This document shows, piece by piece, positions 8,930 through 16,253 of a stretch of DNA of 40,613 nt. The notes beneath the pieces are model-generated. The model was not told the DNA's origin. It saw only the letters and a list, made by a program, of their open reading frames with translations, and did not search any database. The stretch comes from Lentibacillus salicampi (GTDB lineage: Bacteria; Bacillota; Bacilli; Bacillales; Amphibacillaceae): assembly GCF_004565465.1 (NCBI RefSeq), contig NZ_SRHY01000030.1, forward strand, positions 1-40,613, written 5' to 3'. How positions within the stretch are numbered: position 1 is the first letter of the stretch; every line of letters begins with the position of its first letter. A program made the translations under genes and the position numbers.

Positions 8930-9377
8930 CAAGACCCACCTCTGCTTCATGAAGGTACTTTGTCATTAAAACAATAACACCATAGTTGTTATTGATCTCC
9001 ACTTTATCCATCAATGCATCAATCAGGAAAAGACCAAAGCCGCCTTCACGCAAATTTTCGACAGATTCCGAAGCCTGTTGCGGACCAATCCCCCCTCTAA
9101 TTTCGCTCAAGTCAAAGCTGACACCATGATCAGCTACCATAACCTCCAGACGGTCATCGTGCACACCAAATCCGATTGTTACTTCGCAGTCACCCTCTTC
9201 ATAATAGGCATGATCGATGACATTTGTAATCGCCTCGGAAACAGCCACCTTCAGATCCTCAATAGCCTCATATGCAAAACCCTGCCGACTCGCAATCCCG
9301 GAGACACTCAGGCGTACAACTCCCACATATTCTGCTCTGGCAGGAACCTTCATTTCAATAAAATCAAACTTTTCCAT
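8901..9377 (-). CDS. rsbW: RsbW, anti-sigma-B factor and serine kinase
   Basis: A 158-aa GHKL-fold kinase that sequesters SigB and phosphorylates RsbV. The N-box SEAITNVIDHAY (Glu48, Asn52), the G1 box VADHG and the G2 glycine loop EGGFGLFLIDALMD are intact. Its start codon shares one base with the rsbV stop (TAATG), and its 3' end overlaps sigB. This arrangement keeps the anti-sigma factor and sigma factor in balance. Confidence 0.97.
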   Translation of the reverse strand: MEKFDFIEMKVPARAEYVGVVRLSVSGIASRQGFAYEAIEDLKVAVSEAITNVIDHAYYEEGDCEVTIGFGVHDDRLEVMVADHGVSFDLSEIRGGIGPQQASESVENLREGGFGLFLIDALMDKVEINNNYGVIVLMTKYLHEAEVGLDDDQISTTQ

Positions 9378-9709
9378 TAGTCATTTCCACCTCGAATCGG
9401 CGTATCAATTGTTATAATGTCATCAAGACCTGTAATCTGAAACAGTCTTAACACGCGATCCTGCAAATCAACCAGTCTCATGTCACTGTTGTTTTCGTTC
9501 GTTGATTTCAACGCGCTAACAAAAACTCCCAAGCCTGTACTGTCCATATAATGAACATCTTCCAAATTAACTTCTGTCTGATGCCCTTCTTTTTTCGTCA
9601 GCGGTAGTAATTTTTCTTTCAGTTGAGGCGCAGTGTAGGCGTCAATTTCGCCTGAAAGCCTTATAACAGATTTCTCATTTCCCTCTGCAATATCAATTTG
9701 CAAATTCAT
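9377..9709 (-). CDS. rsbV: RsbV, anti-anti-sigma factor
   Basis: A 110-aa STAS-domain protein. When unphosphorylated it binds RsbW and frees SigB. The phosphorylation site is Ser57 in YMDSTGLGVFVSAL (Ser56 in B. subtilis). The start follows AGGAGG. A sigma-B-type promoter precedes it, so rsbV-rsbW-sigB-rsbX can be autoinduced independently of rsbU. Confidence 0.97.
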   Translation of the reverse strand: MNLQIDIAEGNEKSVIRLSGEIDAYTAPQLKEKLLPLTKKEGHQTEVNLEDVHYMDSTGLGVFVSALKSTNENNSDMRLVDLQDRVLRLFQITGLDDIITIDTPIRGGND

Positions 9710-9765
9710 CAGTTACCTCCTATACGAAAATGTTACCCATCAACCGTAACATGTATCATGGTTCT

Positions 9766-9791
9766 ATTCCCTACACATATACACGCTAAAC
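9766..9791 (-). promoter_or_regulatory. Sigma-B promoter of rsbV-rsbW-sigB-rsbX
   Basis: On the minus strand GTTTAG (9791-9786), 14 nt, then GGGAAT (9771-9766), against the consensus GTTTAA-N12-15-GGGTAT. The -35 overlaps the rsbU stop codon. B. subtilis has the same autoregulatory promoter between rsbU and rsbV. Confidence 0.85.
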
Positions 9792-10796
9792 TTCTTTTCG
9801 CAAAACAATCAGCGTGAAATCATCCCGCAATTGAAAGTCTTGCATCCGTTCAAAATGTTTGTAGGCTTTGTTCACCATTTCCTGGGCAGGCAAATCGGCA
9901 TATTGTGCAATAACTTCCAATACTTCTTCTGTTTCAATAAACCGATCGCCCTGCCGGCATTCCGTGACCCCATCCGTCAGCAGAATAACCATATCGCCTT
10001 TCTGAATTGTGCGCTCATACTCCCAGTAGTCCACGTCAGGAGACACCCCAAGAACAAGCCCTTTTGTTTTCATTTCCTCAAATGTTTCTGTTTCGGCATG
10101 ATAATGAAAACCAGGTTCATGCCCGGCGGATGCGTAACAGATCTTGCTTTCGGATGGGAGATATTGTGCATAAAACATCGTGATAAACATGCTTGCATCA
10201 ACATTTCTTTCGACAACCCGGTTCAAATTTTTCAATATGGTTTTGGGACTCACATTAGCTTTCGGCAGGCTGTCCATGGAGTATTTAATCATTGACATGC
10301 ATAATGCTGCAGGGATACCTTTTCCAATCACATCGGCGACAGCAATTCCGAATGAATCATCCTCACCCGTAAGGAAATGGTAATAGTCACCACTCATTTG
10401 ATGGGCCGGTACACTGACAACACCAATGTCCAAACCGGCTACATCAGGTTTCGTCGTCGTCAGCAGCGTATCCTGCATATTCGACGCAACCGCGATTTCC
10501 GACATCAGTTCCGATTGCTGCTCTCTCAATGAATGGTTCTCCTGGTGGGCCACGCCATATGAGATCATGATTTCCAATAAAAAATTCATGGAATGCTGAA
10601 AATGTTCCGGTATATCCGGGTATAACTCTGACAATGACTGAATATGCAGGTTTATAATCTCTTCCGGCGGGACATTATTTTTAATGAATGCTTTACTGAT
10701 TTGCTCGGCACCATAAAGGGACTCTTCATCTCGTATTTCAATGTAGTGCTTTAATAATTGCCGATAGTGACGGATATCTGTATCAATGGTCGCCAT
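9786..10796 (-). CDS. rsbU: RsbU, PP2C phosphatase acting on phospho-RsbV
   Basis: A 336-aa protein. The N-terminal RsbT-binding domain (about residues 1-80) contains IEIRDEESLYGAEQISKAFI; the C-terminal PPM phosphatase domain has GDYYHFL, VADVIGKGIPAALCMSMIKY, LLTDGVTE and RDDFTLIVL. Activated by RsbT released from the stressosome, it dephosphorylates RsbV. Start ATG follows GGGAGG. Unlike in B. subtilis, where rsbT and rsbU are adjacent, a 208-nt gap with an intrinsic terminator separates it from rsbT. I could not see a clear promoter in that gap. Confidence 0.96.
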   Translation of the reverse strand: MATIDTDIRHYRQLLKHYIEIRDEESLYGAEQISKAFIKNNVPPEEIINLHIQSLSELYPDIPEHFQHSMNFLLEIMISYGVAHQENHSLREQQSELMSEIAVASNMQDTLLTTTKPDVAGLDIGVVSVPAHQMSGDYYHFLTGEDDSFGIAVADVIGKGIPAALCMSMIKYSMDSLPKANVSPKTILKNLNRVVERNVDASMFITMFYAQYLPSESKICYASAGHEPGFHYHAETETFEEMKTKGLVLGVSPDVDYWEYERTIQKGDMVILLTDGVTECRQGDRFIETEEVLEVIAQYADLPAQEMVNKAYKHFERMQDFQLRDDFTLIVLRKEV

Positions 10797-10890
10797 ACTT
10801 CTTGCCTCCCTATGGGTGAATGAAATTGATGAAGCAGAATGTTTTGACCGCTGTTATGAAAAAAATTGGTCATGAGGCTCTTACATGCAT

Positions 10891-10942
10891 GGTAAAAAAA
10901 CAGCAAAAGGGGCCAGTGCCAACCCGCGTCCCCCTTTTGCTG
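10891..10942 (-). terminator. Intrinsic terminator between rsbT and rsbU
   Basis: On the minus strand CAGCAAAAGGGG (10942-10931) and its perfect complement (10912-10901) form a 12-bp stem with an 18-nt loop, followed directly by seven T's (10900-10894). It lies inside the rsb gene series, downstream of rsbT and 95 nt before rsbU. It would end or attenuate transcription from rsbRST into rsbU. Confidence 0.85.
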
Positions 10943-11004
10943 CTCATGGTTTAACCCGCCTTAACGGGCAGTGAAATCCCTACTAAATGTTATTTTACTT
11001 TATC

Positions 11005-11421
11005 TTATCTTAGTTTTCTCAGCCATTTCATCACTCTGATTTCGGTGCCTTGACCTTCTTCAGATTGAATGTCGAACTGGTCAACTAAGCGTTTCACGCC
11101 AGGAAGCCCTGCCCCCAGGCCACCGGATGTGGAATAACCGTCTTCCATCACCTGACTGATATTTTTTATCCCGGGGCCTGTATCAAGTGATCGAACACCC
11201 AGCCCGTTCTGCCCCATCTCCTCAACCACTTCAAAACATATCTTTCCGCTGCCGGCATATAAATAGATATTTCGGGCTAGCTCCGATATTGCCGTTGCGA
11301 TACGGGCTTGATCGACGGTGCCAAACCCGATGTCGCGTGCCCTGTCCCTCCCAAGCTGACGCGCTTTAACGATATCCCACTCTTGTTCAATCGTCACACA
11401 GAAAGTAGGGTCCATGCTCAT
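11005..11421 (-). CDS. rsbT: RsbT, stressosome serine/threonine kinase and RsbU activator
   Basis: A 138-aa GHKL kinase held in the stressosome by RsbS and RsbR. On stress it phosphorylates them, leaves and activates RsbU. The strongly conserved segment [19 protein letters not shown] (N-box), the DTGPGI loop and [16 protein letters not shown] (G2 box) are intact. It overlaps rsbS by 4 nt (ATGA), so the two are probably coupled. A second ATG two codons downstream is a possible start. Confidence 0.96.
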   Translation of the reverse strand: MSMDPTFCVTIEQEWDIVKARQLGRDRARDIGFGTVDQARIATAISELARNIYLYAGSGKICFEVVEEMGQNGLGVRSLDTGPGIKNISQVMEDGYSTSGGLGAGLPGVKRLVDQFDIQSEEGQGTEIRVMKWLRKLR

Positions 11422-11774
11422 TCCCCCAATTCCTGATACAGTTTAATCAATCCCCGTTCTAAGTCCAATGCAGTCGGAACATCTTTCAAATGTACACCTA
11501 AGTCAATTAAGGTGACCGCAACTGCAGGCTGAATTCCGGTCAATACCAACTTGGCCCCCATAAGATCTGACATAGTGACGACATCGCCGAGGACCTTTGC
11601 TATAAAAGAATCAATGATTTCCACTGATGTCAGATCAATGACAACCCCGGATGCGCCGGTTTGATGAATTTTGTCCAATAAATCTTCCTGAAACTGTATA
11701 GCCGTATTATCATCGATTTCTGTCTGAATCGAAATCAACAGATAATCGTGTAATTTTAAAATTGGTATCCGCAT
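11418..11774 (-). CDS. rsbS: RsbS, stressosome scaffold STAS protein
   Basis: A single-domain STAS protein of 118 aa that forms the stressosome core with RsbR and holds RsbT. The phosphorylated Ser56 (with this start) is in [14 protein letters not shown], equivalent to B. subtilis Ser59. I choose ATG 11774 ([10 protein letters not shown]), 9 nt after GGTGGAG. A TTG six codons upstream extends into rsbR without a ribosome-binding site. Only 4 nt separate it from the rsbR stop. Confidence 0.95.
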   Translation of the reverse strand: MRIPILKLHDYLLISIQTEIDDNTAIQFQEDLLDKIHQTGASGVVIDLTSVEIIDSFIAKVLGDVVTMSDLMGAKLVLTGIQPAVAVTLIDLGVHLKDVPTALDLERGLIKLYQELGE

Positions 11775-11778
11775 TCTA

Positions 11779-12648
11779 TCACTCTCCACCAAGCGAGTCG
11801 ATCATTTGCTCAACCGCATTGTTCGGCGGCTTCGTATCAACAATTTTGCGATTCGTCATCTCAAGTGCTTTAATAAACCCTTTTCGCAGTGAACTTTTGG
11901 TAGGGAATTTACTCAAGTCAATTCCCAGGTTCACGATCGTCTGAGCAATTTCAGGGCGTATACCGACAAGGATACATGTTGCTCCGACCAGACGGACGGC
12001 TTCCGCTGCTTGGATAATGTGATGTGCTACCATGGTATCCACAACCGGTACACCGGTGATATCAATTAATACGACCTCTGAATTGTGCTTCATGACTCCT
12101 TCAAGCAGGTTTTCCATGATTAATTTGGCCCGCTCGGTATCAATCGTGCCAACCAGCGGCATAACTGTAATATTATCCATCACCGGGATGAGCGGGGCTG
12201 ATAATTCTTGAAGCGCGACACGCTGCAGGGATAAAATATTTTCCCAGTTCCCTGAATACTCATTGACCAGCTGTCTAATCAGCGGCTCAACCCATTCATC
12301 AACACTCTGCTGCAAGTCGGAAATATAGCTTGTGTCAATTTTATCAGATTGCTGCAGAATAAAATTAATCGTCACCCGTCTGAAAACCTGCAGGCCATCT
12401 GTTATGTAACTGACTTTCCAACCAAGGTTGATCAACTTTTCGGAAAATTCCTTCAGCTGCTTTGTATCACCCTCATGTTTAATACTGCTGAAAATAATAT
12501 TGACAAATTCCCGATTGGTGCTTTCCAATAATTCATCTGAAACACTATCCGTATAATTAAAGCCTTTCAGTATATCAATTTCATCGATCCATTTCTGGAC
12601 AATAACATCACTGTTGTCCAATACAATCTTTCTAAACTCCCTGTCCAT
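11779..12648 (-). CDS. rsbR: RsbR (RsbRA type), stressosome sensor/co-antagonist
   Basis: A 289-aa protein with an N-terminal non-heme globin-like sensory domain (about residues 1-140) and a C-terminal STAS domain. The two threonines phosphorylated by RsbT are both present at the B. subtilis RsbRA positions: Thr171 (GTIDTERAK) and Thr205 (VVDTMVAHH). Together with RsbS it builds the stressosome that senses environmental stress. It heads the rsbR-rsbS-rsbT series. Start ATG follows GGGAGG. Confidence 0.96.
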   Translation of the reverse strand: MDREFRKIVLDNSDVIVQKWIDEIDILKGFNYTDSVSDELLESTNREFVNIIFSSIKHEGDTKQLKEFSEKLINLGWKVSYITDGLQVFRRVTINFILQQSDKIDTSYISDLQQSVDEWVEPLIRQLVNEYSGNWENILSLQRVALQELSAPLIPVMDNITVMPLVGTIDTERAKLIMENLLEGVMKHNSEVVLIDITGVPVVDTMVAHHIIQAAEAVRLVGATCILVGIRPEIAQTIVNLGIDLSKFPTKSSLRKGFIKALEMTNRKIVDTKPPNNAVEQMIDSLGGE

Positions 12649-12690
12649 AGTTTCCTCCCACTATTTACCCCTGATAATAAAGTGAAACCT

Positions 12691-12786
12691 CATTCAGTTG
12701 GGGTCCCCTCCCCCGCTTAGCTTTTGTGTCTCACCTCCAATTCGGAAGTGGGGGTCTTACTGCCCGTTAAGGAGGGGATGAATAGT
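12691..12786. repeat. Structured GC-rich intergenic element upstream of rsbR
   Basis: About 95 nt that fold as nested stems: CCCCTCC near 12714 pairs with GGAGGGG near 12780, and CACCTCC pairs with GGAAGTG inside. Its right part (CTTACTGCCCGTTAAGGAGGGG) recurs in inverse orientation at about 10953-10980, between rsbT and rsbU. I cannot name the family. It lies between the mazF terminator and rsbR, so it forms part of the rsbR upstream region. Confidence 0.5.
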
Positions 12787-12860
12787 TTTTTATAAATTAT
12801 TTTTATCTTGTTAGTTCTACATTTTATCATAAAATACGCTAAAGTTCTCACTTTGAACAT

Positions 12861-12895
12861 AAAAATACCCCTGTTCTTAGGTTAGAAAAGGGGCA
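12861..12895 (-). terminator. Intrinsic terminator after mazEF
   Basis: On the minus strand CCCCTTTTCT pairs with AGAACAGGGG around a short loop, followed by TATTTTTATG. It lies directly after the mazF stop and separates the toxin-antitoxin operon from rsbR. Confidence 0.75.
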
Positions 12896-12899
12896 CCAT

Positions 12900-13259
12900 C
12901 TACTGATCATACATTTCTTTCAATCCAAGACTGATTTCCAAAGCTTTATCAATTCTGTCCATCATCTGTTTATCCAGCTTTGTAATCTTATCGGTCAACC
13001 GCTGCTTATCCAACGTTCTGATTTGTTCCAGCAATATAACCGAGTTACGGTCAAAACCGTACCGTTTCGCGTTTATCTCCACATGTGTCGGGAGTTTGGC
13101 CTTCTGAATCTGAGCAGTTATTGCAGCAACAATAACCGTTGGGCTGAACCGGTTACCGATATCATTTTGCAGGATCAGTACCGGGCGAATACCCCCTTGT
13201 TCCGATCCCACGACAGGGGATAAGTCGGCGAAATAAACTTCGCCTCTTTGAACGATCAC
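12900..13259 (-). CDS. ndoA: MazF/NdoA-type mRNA interferase (toxin)
   Basis: A 119-aa PemK/MazF endoribonuclease very close to B. subtilis NdoA (EndoA), which cuts mRNA at UACAU. Family hallmarks are the N-terminal [25 protein letters not shown] and the central [20 protein letters not shown]. The start is GTG, 5 nt after the antitoxin stop. As in B. subtilis, the pair lies between rsbR and alr on the same strand. Confidence 0.96.
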   Translation of the reverse strand: MIVQRGEVYFADLSPVVGSEQGGIRPVLILQNDIGNRFSPTVIVAAITAQIQKAKLPTHVEINAKRYGFDRNSVILLEQIRTLDKQRLTDKITKLDKQMMDRIDKALEISLGLKEMYDQ

Positions 13260-13264
13260 GTGTC

Positions 13265-13558
13265 CTACACCCCGATCACGGTTCGCTGTAAATTGTTTTT
13301 CTCAGCTTCTTCTTCGGCCTGAAAAGCTTCTGAAGCGATTGTCAGATTAATATTAGCCATTTCCATATAACCTTGCTGCATCGATTCACGATACTGCTGG
13401 ACATGCTCTTCTTTTTTGTGTTCCAGATAATTTCTCGTTGCCTGACAAATGAAATCGCTCAAATCACTATTTTCATACTCCATGAGTCCATCCACCTCGT
13501 TTAACAGGTTTTTAGGTAATCGTACTGAAATTTCCTGTAAGCTCTCTGACAACACCAT
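13265..13558 (-). CDS. ndoAI: MazE/NdoAI-type antitoxin, ribbon-helix-helix
   Basis: A 97-aa antitoxin. Its N-terminal half ([21 protein letters not shown]) is an RHH DNA-binding fold, and its C-terminal tail binds MazF. The start is ambiguous: ATG, GTG and TTG are consecutive codons 3, 6 and 9 nt after GGAGG, so the true protein may lack one or two residues. A sigma-A-like promoter at 13656-13684 precedes it, with a MITE hairpin in the leader. Confidence 0.92.
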   Translation of the reverse strand: MVLSESLQEISVRLPKNLLNEVDGLMEYENSDLSDFICQATRNYLEHKKEEHVQQYRESMQQGYMEMANINLTIASEAFQAEEEAEKNNLQRTVIGV

Positions 13559-13598
13559 GCACCTCCGACAACTTGTAAAACGATCGATAGTAGAGCGA

Positions 13599-13632
13599 GT
13601 TCAAAAAGGAGGATCAAAAGGACTTTTTGAAC
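13599..13632. repeat. MITE-like element copy A (minimal)
   Basis: Perfect 10-bp terminal inverted repeats (GTTCAAAAAG at 13599-13608 and CTTTTTGAAC at 13623-13632) are separated by only 14 nt. It shares its termini with copies B, C and D, and falls in the 5' leader of the mazE antitoxin gene. Confidence 0.7.
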
Positions 13633-13655
13633 AAGCGCTATTAAATTCTTTTTCA

Positions 13656-13684
13656 ATGATACCATTGTATCGGACGGTTTGCAA
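13656..13684 (-). promoter_or_regulatory. Candidate promoter of mazEF
   Basis: On the minus strand TTGCAA (13684-13679), exactly 17 nt, then TATCAT (13661-13656). Transcription would start near 13649 and include MITE copy A in the leader. Confidence 0.5.
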
Positions 13685-13734
13685 AGGCTTATCAGGATAA
13701 TTAAAAAAAACCTGCCTGAAAGATTGTCTTTTAG

Positions 13735-13793
13735 TGCGTGTTCAAAAAGGCCCTCTGTCGACGTGTCATTTTTACCGAACTTTTTGATCAACC
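13735..13793. repeat. MITE-like element copy B (internally deleted)
   Basis: The left end TGCGTGTTCAAAAAGG and the right end CTTTTTGATCAACC match copy D, as does the segment before the right end (GTGTCATTTT). It is 59 bp long and lacks the middle of D. It lies between mazEF and alr. Confidence 0.65.
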
Positions 13794-13939
13794 TTTTCTA
13801 AACATAATTCACATAATCGGACGCTATTATTCACCACACTCCATCATGTTTCACCCTGGAAATAGGCTCCTGATATTAGTTTATTGCCTGTATGCTTTAT
13901 TATGCCAACAAATTTCGGGAATGCCCGCGACTTATTTTA

Positions 13940-15067
13940 TCAGCTGCCCTGTTTATAAAGCCTTGGGACACGATCGGAGATCATGCATGGTATTTCATAA
14001 TTGATGGTTTCAAGTTTTGCCGCGATTTCATCTGCTTCAATTTGGTCAGTTCCCTGCCTGCCAATTAAGGTTACCATTGTTCCTACGGGATATTCTTTAT
14101 CAAGCCTGATCATCGTCTGATCCATCGTTATCCGGCCGACAATCGGCATTCTTTTTCCATCGACGAGAACGTCCATCCCCTGCAGTTTGCGGATCCAGCC
14201 ATCAGCGTAGCCAATCGGAATTGTGCCGATATATTCCTGCTCTCTTGTTGTATAGGTGGCACCATAGCTGATAGATTCTCCTTGATCGACTTTCTTCACA
14301 TGAATTAGTCTGCTGTGCAATGAAAAGGCCGGTTGCAGGTTAATCATACCTTCATCTTTTAAAACATCTGACGGATACAGCCCATACATGGCTATCCCGA
14401 ACCGCATATAATTATACATTCGTTCAGGAAAGCGGATGGATGCGGCGCTGTTGCCGATATGAACAGCGACAGGGTCATGCGTTATCGACTCAAAAGTATG
14501 AAGCAAATCCTCAAAACGGTGTTGCTGCAAGTCAAAATAAGTCAAATCCGCTTCATCGGCCGTTGCAAAATGTGTATAAACACCAGTTAATTGAATGGTC
14601 GGACTGTTTGCCATCCACGCTGTCGTCTCTCTCAATTCATTTTCAGTCCGCAGCCCGACACGTCCCATGCCAGTATCCCACTTCATATGCACCTTCACAG
14701 GAGACGGAAGCGAAAGCCTGTTCACTTCACGGATCCAATCCGTTTGAAAGCATGTCAGCGTAATGTCGTGTTCTACAGCTGTCGGGACATCTTCCGGGTT
14801 CACCCGTCCGAATACGAGAATTGGCGCTGCCATATGAGCTTCCCTTAGTATCAGCGCTTCTTCCAGCAGGGCCACGGCAAGCATTTTTGCACCTGAGTCC
14901 AGTGCTTTTTCAGCAACTTCCACCGCTCCATGACCATATGCATCGGCTTTGACCACTGCCATAACAGCACAATGATCAGGAAGTCGGTTACGCATTTCTT
15001 TGATATTGTGACCGATTGCTCCAAGATCCACTTCCGCCCACGTACTCCGATACAGGTTGTTGTGCAC
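13940..15067 (-). CDS. alr: Alanine racemase
   Basis: A 375-aa PLP enzyme interconverting L- and D-alanine for peptidoglycan and teichoic acid. The PLP lysine is Lys40 in AVVKADAYGHG; the catalytic tyrosine is Tyr268 in SISYGATY; and the C-terminal domain has VGRITMDQ. Start GTG follows AAAGGAGGGGG. Position between the ydcC-like gene and mazEF matches B. subtilis. Two MITE copies (A and B) separate it from mazE. Confidence 0.97.
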   Translation of the reverse strand: MHNNLYRSTWAEVDLGAIGHNIKEMRNRLPDHCAVMAVVKADAYGHGAVEVAEKALDSGAKMLAVALLEEALILREAHMAAPILVFGRVNPEDVPTAVEHDITLTCFQTDWIREVNRLSLPSPVKVHMKWDTGMGRVGLRTENELRETTAWMANSPTIQLTGVYTHFATADEADLTYFDLQQHRFEDLLHTFESITHDPVAVHIGNSAASIRFPERMYNYMRFGIAMYGLYPSDVLKDEGMINLQPAFSLHSRLIHVKKVDQGESISYGATYTTREQEYIGTIPIGYADGWIRKLQGMDVLVDGKRMPIVGRITMDQTMIRLDKEYPVGTMVTLIGRQGTDQIEADEIAAKLETINYEIPCMISDRVPRLYKQGS

Positions 15068-15112
15068 AGAACCCCCTCCTTTGCCATCTGCCTTATATTT
15101 TATCGAAAAAAA

Positions 15113-15152
15113 GCAAAAATAAAAAGCAGACCCCCTCTCTGATGAGTCTGCT
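15113..15152 (-). terminator. Intrinsic terminator after the lipoprotein gene
   Basis: On the minus strand AGCAGAC pairs with GTCTGCT, followed by TTTTATTTTT. It separates the YdcC-like gene from alr. Confidence 0.75.
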
Positions 15153-15165
15153 TGCTACGATTCAT

Positions 15166-16182
15166 TTACTTCACTTCTTTGCCTTTTACAGATTGTGCCA
15201 CTTCAATTAATTCTTCCTTGGTTAATTCCTCACTTGCGAGGACAAAATTATTTCCATTACTGGTCCACTCAATGGTATTTTCGGATAGGGCGCCGATTGC
15301 GTGGCCTATGTTCACAATTTGGCCGTTCACCATTTGGGGAGCGGACATAGTTGGTACCACGTCCTGAGTCTCCTGAACCAGCGTGAAATTCTTTTCACCG
15401 GAGAATGTCATAATCACCCGTTCGCCATTTTCCGTTTCAACTTCTGATTCCTCAACCAGTTCAGAGCCTAACATATTCTGCGGATAAACAACGGTAAATG
15501 CATCCGCCTCACCTTCACCTGAGACTGACGCGTCAGCCGTTCCGCTAGTCATATTCTTCTCCATCGCAAAATCGTCATCTTCAAACTTGGGATCTTGTTT
15601 AAAATCAGAAAAATTGACTTGTACCAAAGCATTCCGGTCTTTATCAAGTACTTTTACCATCTCCGGTGTATACGATTTTTTATCAAAGTAAACCTCCTGG
15701 AATGGTAAATTGTTGTTGCTTTGATAGTTTGTTTTAGTCTCAAAAACGTAATGGTCCTCGGTTGTATTGAATTCAGCTTCCTTATCTTTCAGGATATCGT
15801 TGACAAGTGATTGATACAGATATGGCTGGCTGCCGTTTTCCGGCCACTCTTCCTGAAATTTGAAGCTTTTATTCAACGCAGGAGAAAGAACAAACACCCC
15901 GTCCTCATTTTTCAAAATGATTTGGCTGCCTTCTTTATCCTGTTCATTGTTGAGTGCAACACGGTACAGATCTTTTTTCTTATGCCAAATATCAATATTG
16001 TACTTCTGGTCTTCCTGGCCGGTGTTCATCGTCATTTCGGCCTTTGCTTTATAGCCATCCATGGATTCGAGATTCGACTCCAATTTCTCCACTACATCTT
16101 CCTGAGACTGTTCACCGCAGGCGGAAAGCAAAAAGATGGAACCGACAATAACTACAACCCACATACTTAACTTTTTTTTCAT
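15166..16182 (-). CDS. LolA/YdcC-like outer-surface lipoprotein
   Basis: A 338-aa lipoprotein. A signal peptide ends in lipobox LLSAC with Cys22 as the predicted lipidation site. The mature part resembles LolA/RseB-like lipoproteins such as B. subtilis YdcC (alternating strands, DIWHKKKDLYRVAL, FDKKSYTPEMVKVLD). I set the start at ATG 16182, 8 nt after GGGAG; longer versions add a non-signal N-terminus. The function is unknown beyond possible lipid or envelope binding. It follows acpS and the NAD(P)HX repair gene on the same strand. Confidence 0.9.
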   Translation of the reverse strand: MKKKLSMWVVVIVGSIFLLSACGEQSQEDVVEKLESNLESMDGYKAKAEMTMNTGQEDQKYNIDIWHKKKDLYRVALNNEQDKEGSQIILKNEDGVFVLSPALNKSFKFQEEWPENGSQPYLYQSLVNDILKDKEAEFNTTEDHYVFETKTNYQSNNNLPFQEVYFDKKSYTPEMVKVLDKDRNALVQVNFSDFKQDPKFEDDDFAMEKNMTSGTADASVSGEGEADAFTVVYPQNMLGSELVEESEVETENGERVIMTFSGEKNFTLVQETQDVVPTMSAPQMVNGQIVNIGHAIGALSENTIEWTSNGNNFVLASEELTKEELIEVAQSVKGKEVK

Positions 16183-16253
16183 GGACATGTCTCCCTTGTC
16201 GCATTCAAACATTTTGCGGGCTTTTCGAACTGACAAAGGGAGGGAAGTCATTG

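Noticed and set aside
12665..12688. Sigma-B-like pair GTTTCA-N12-GGGTAA on the minus strand just before rsbR
   Set aside because: Transcription would start at about 12658, inside or after the rsbR ribosome-binding site, leaving too little leader for translation. Probably a chance match.
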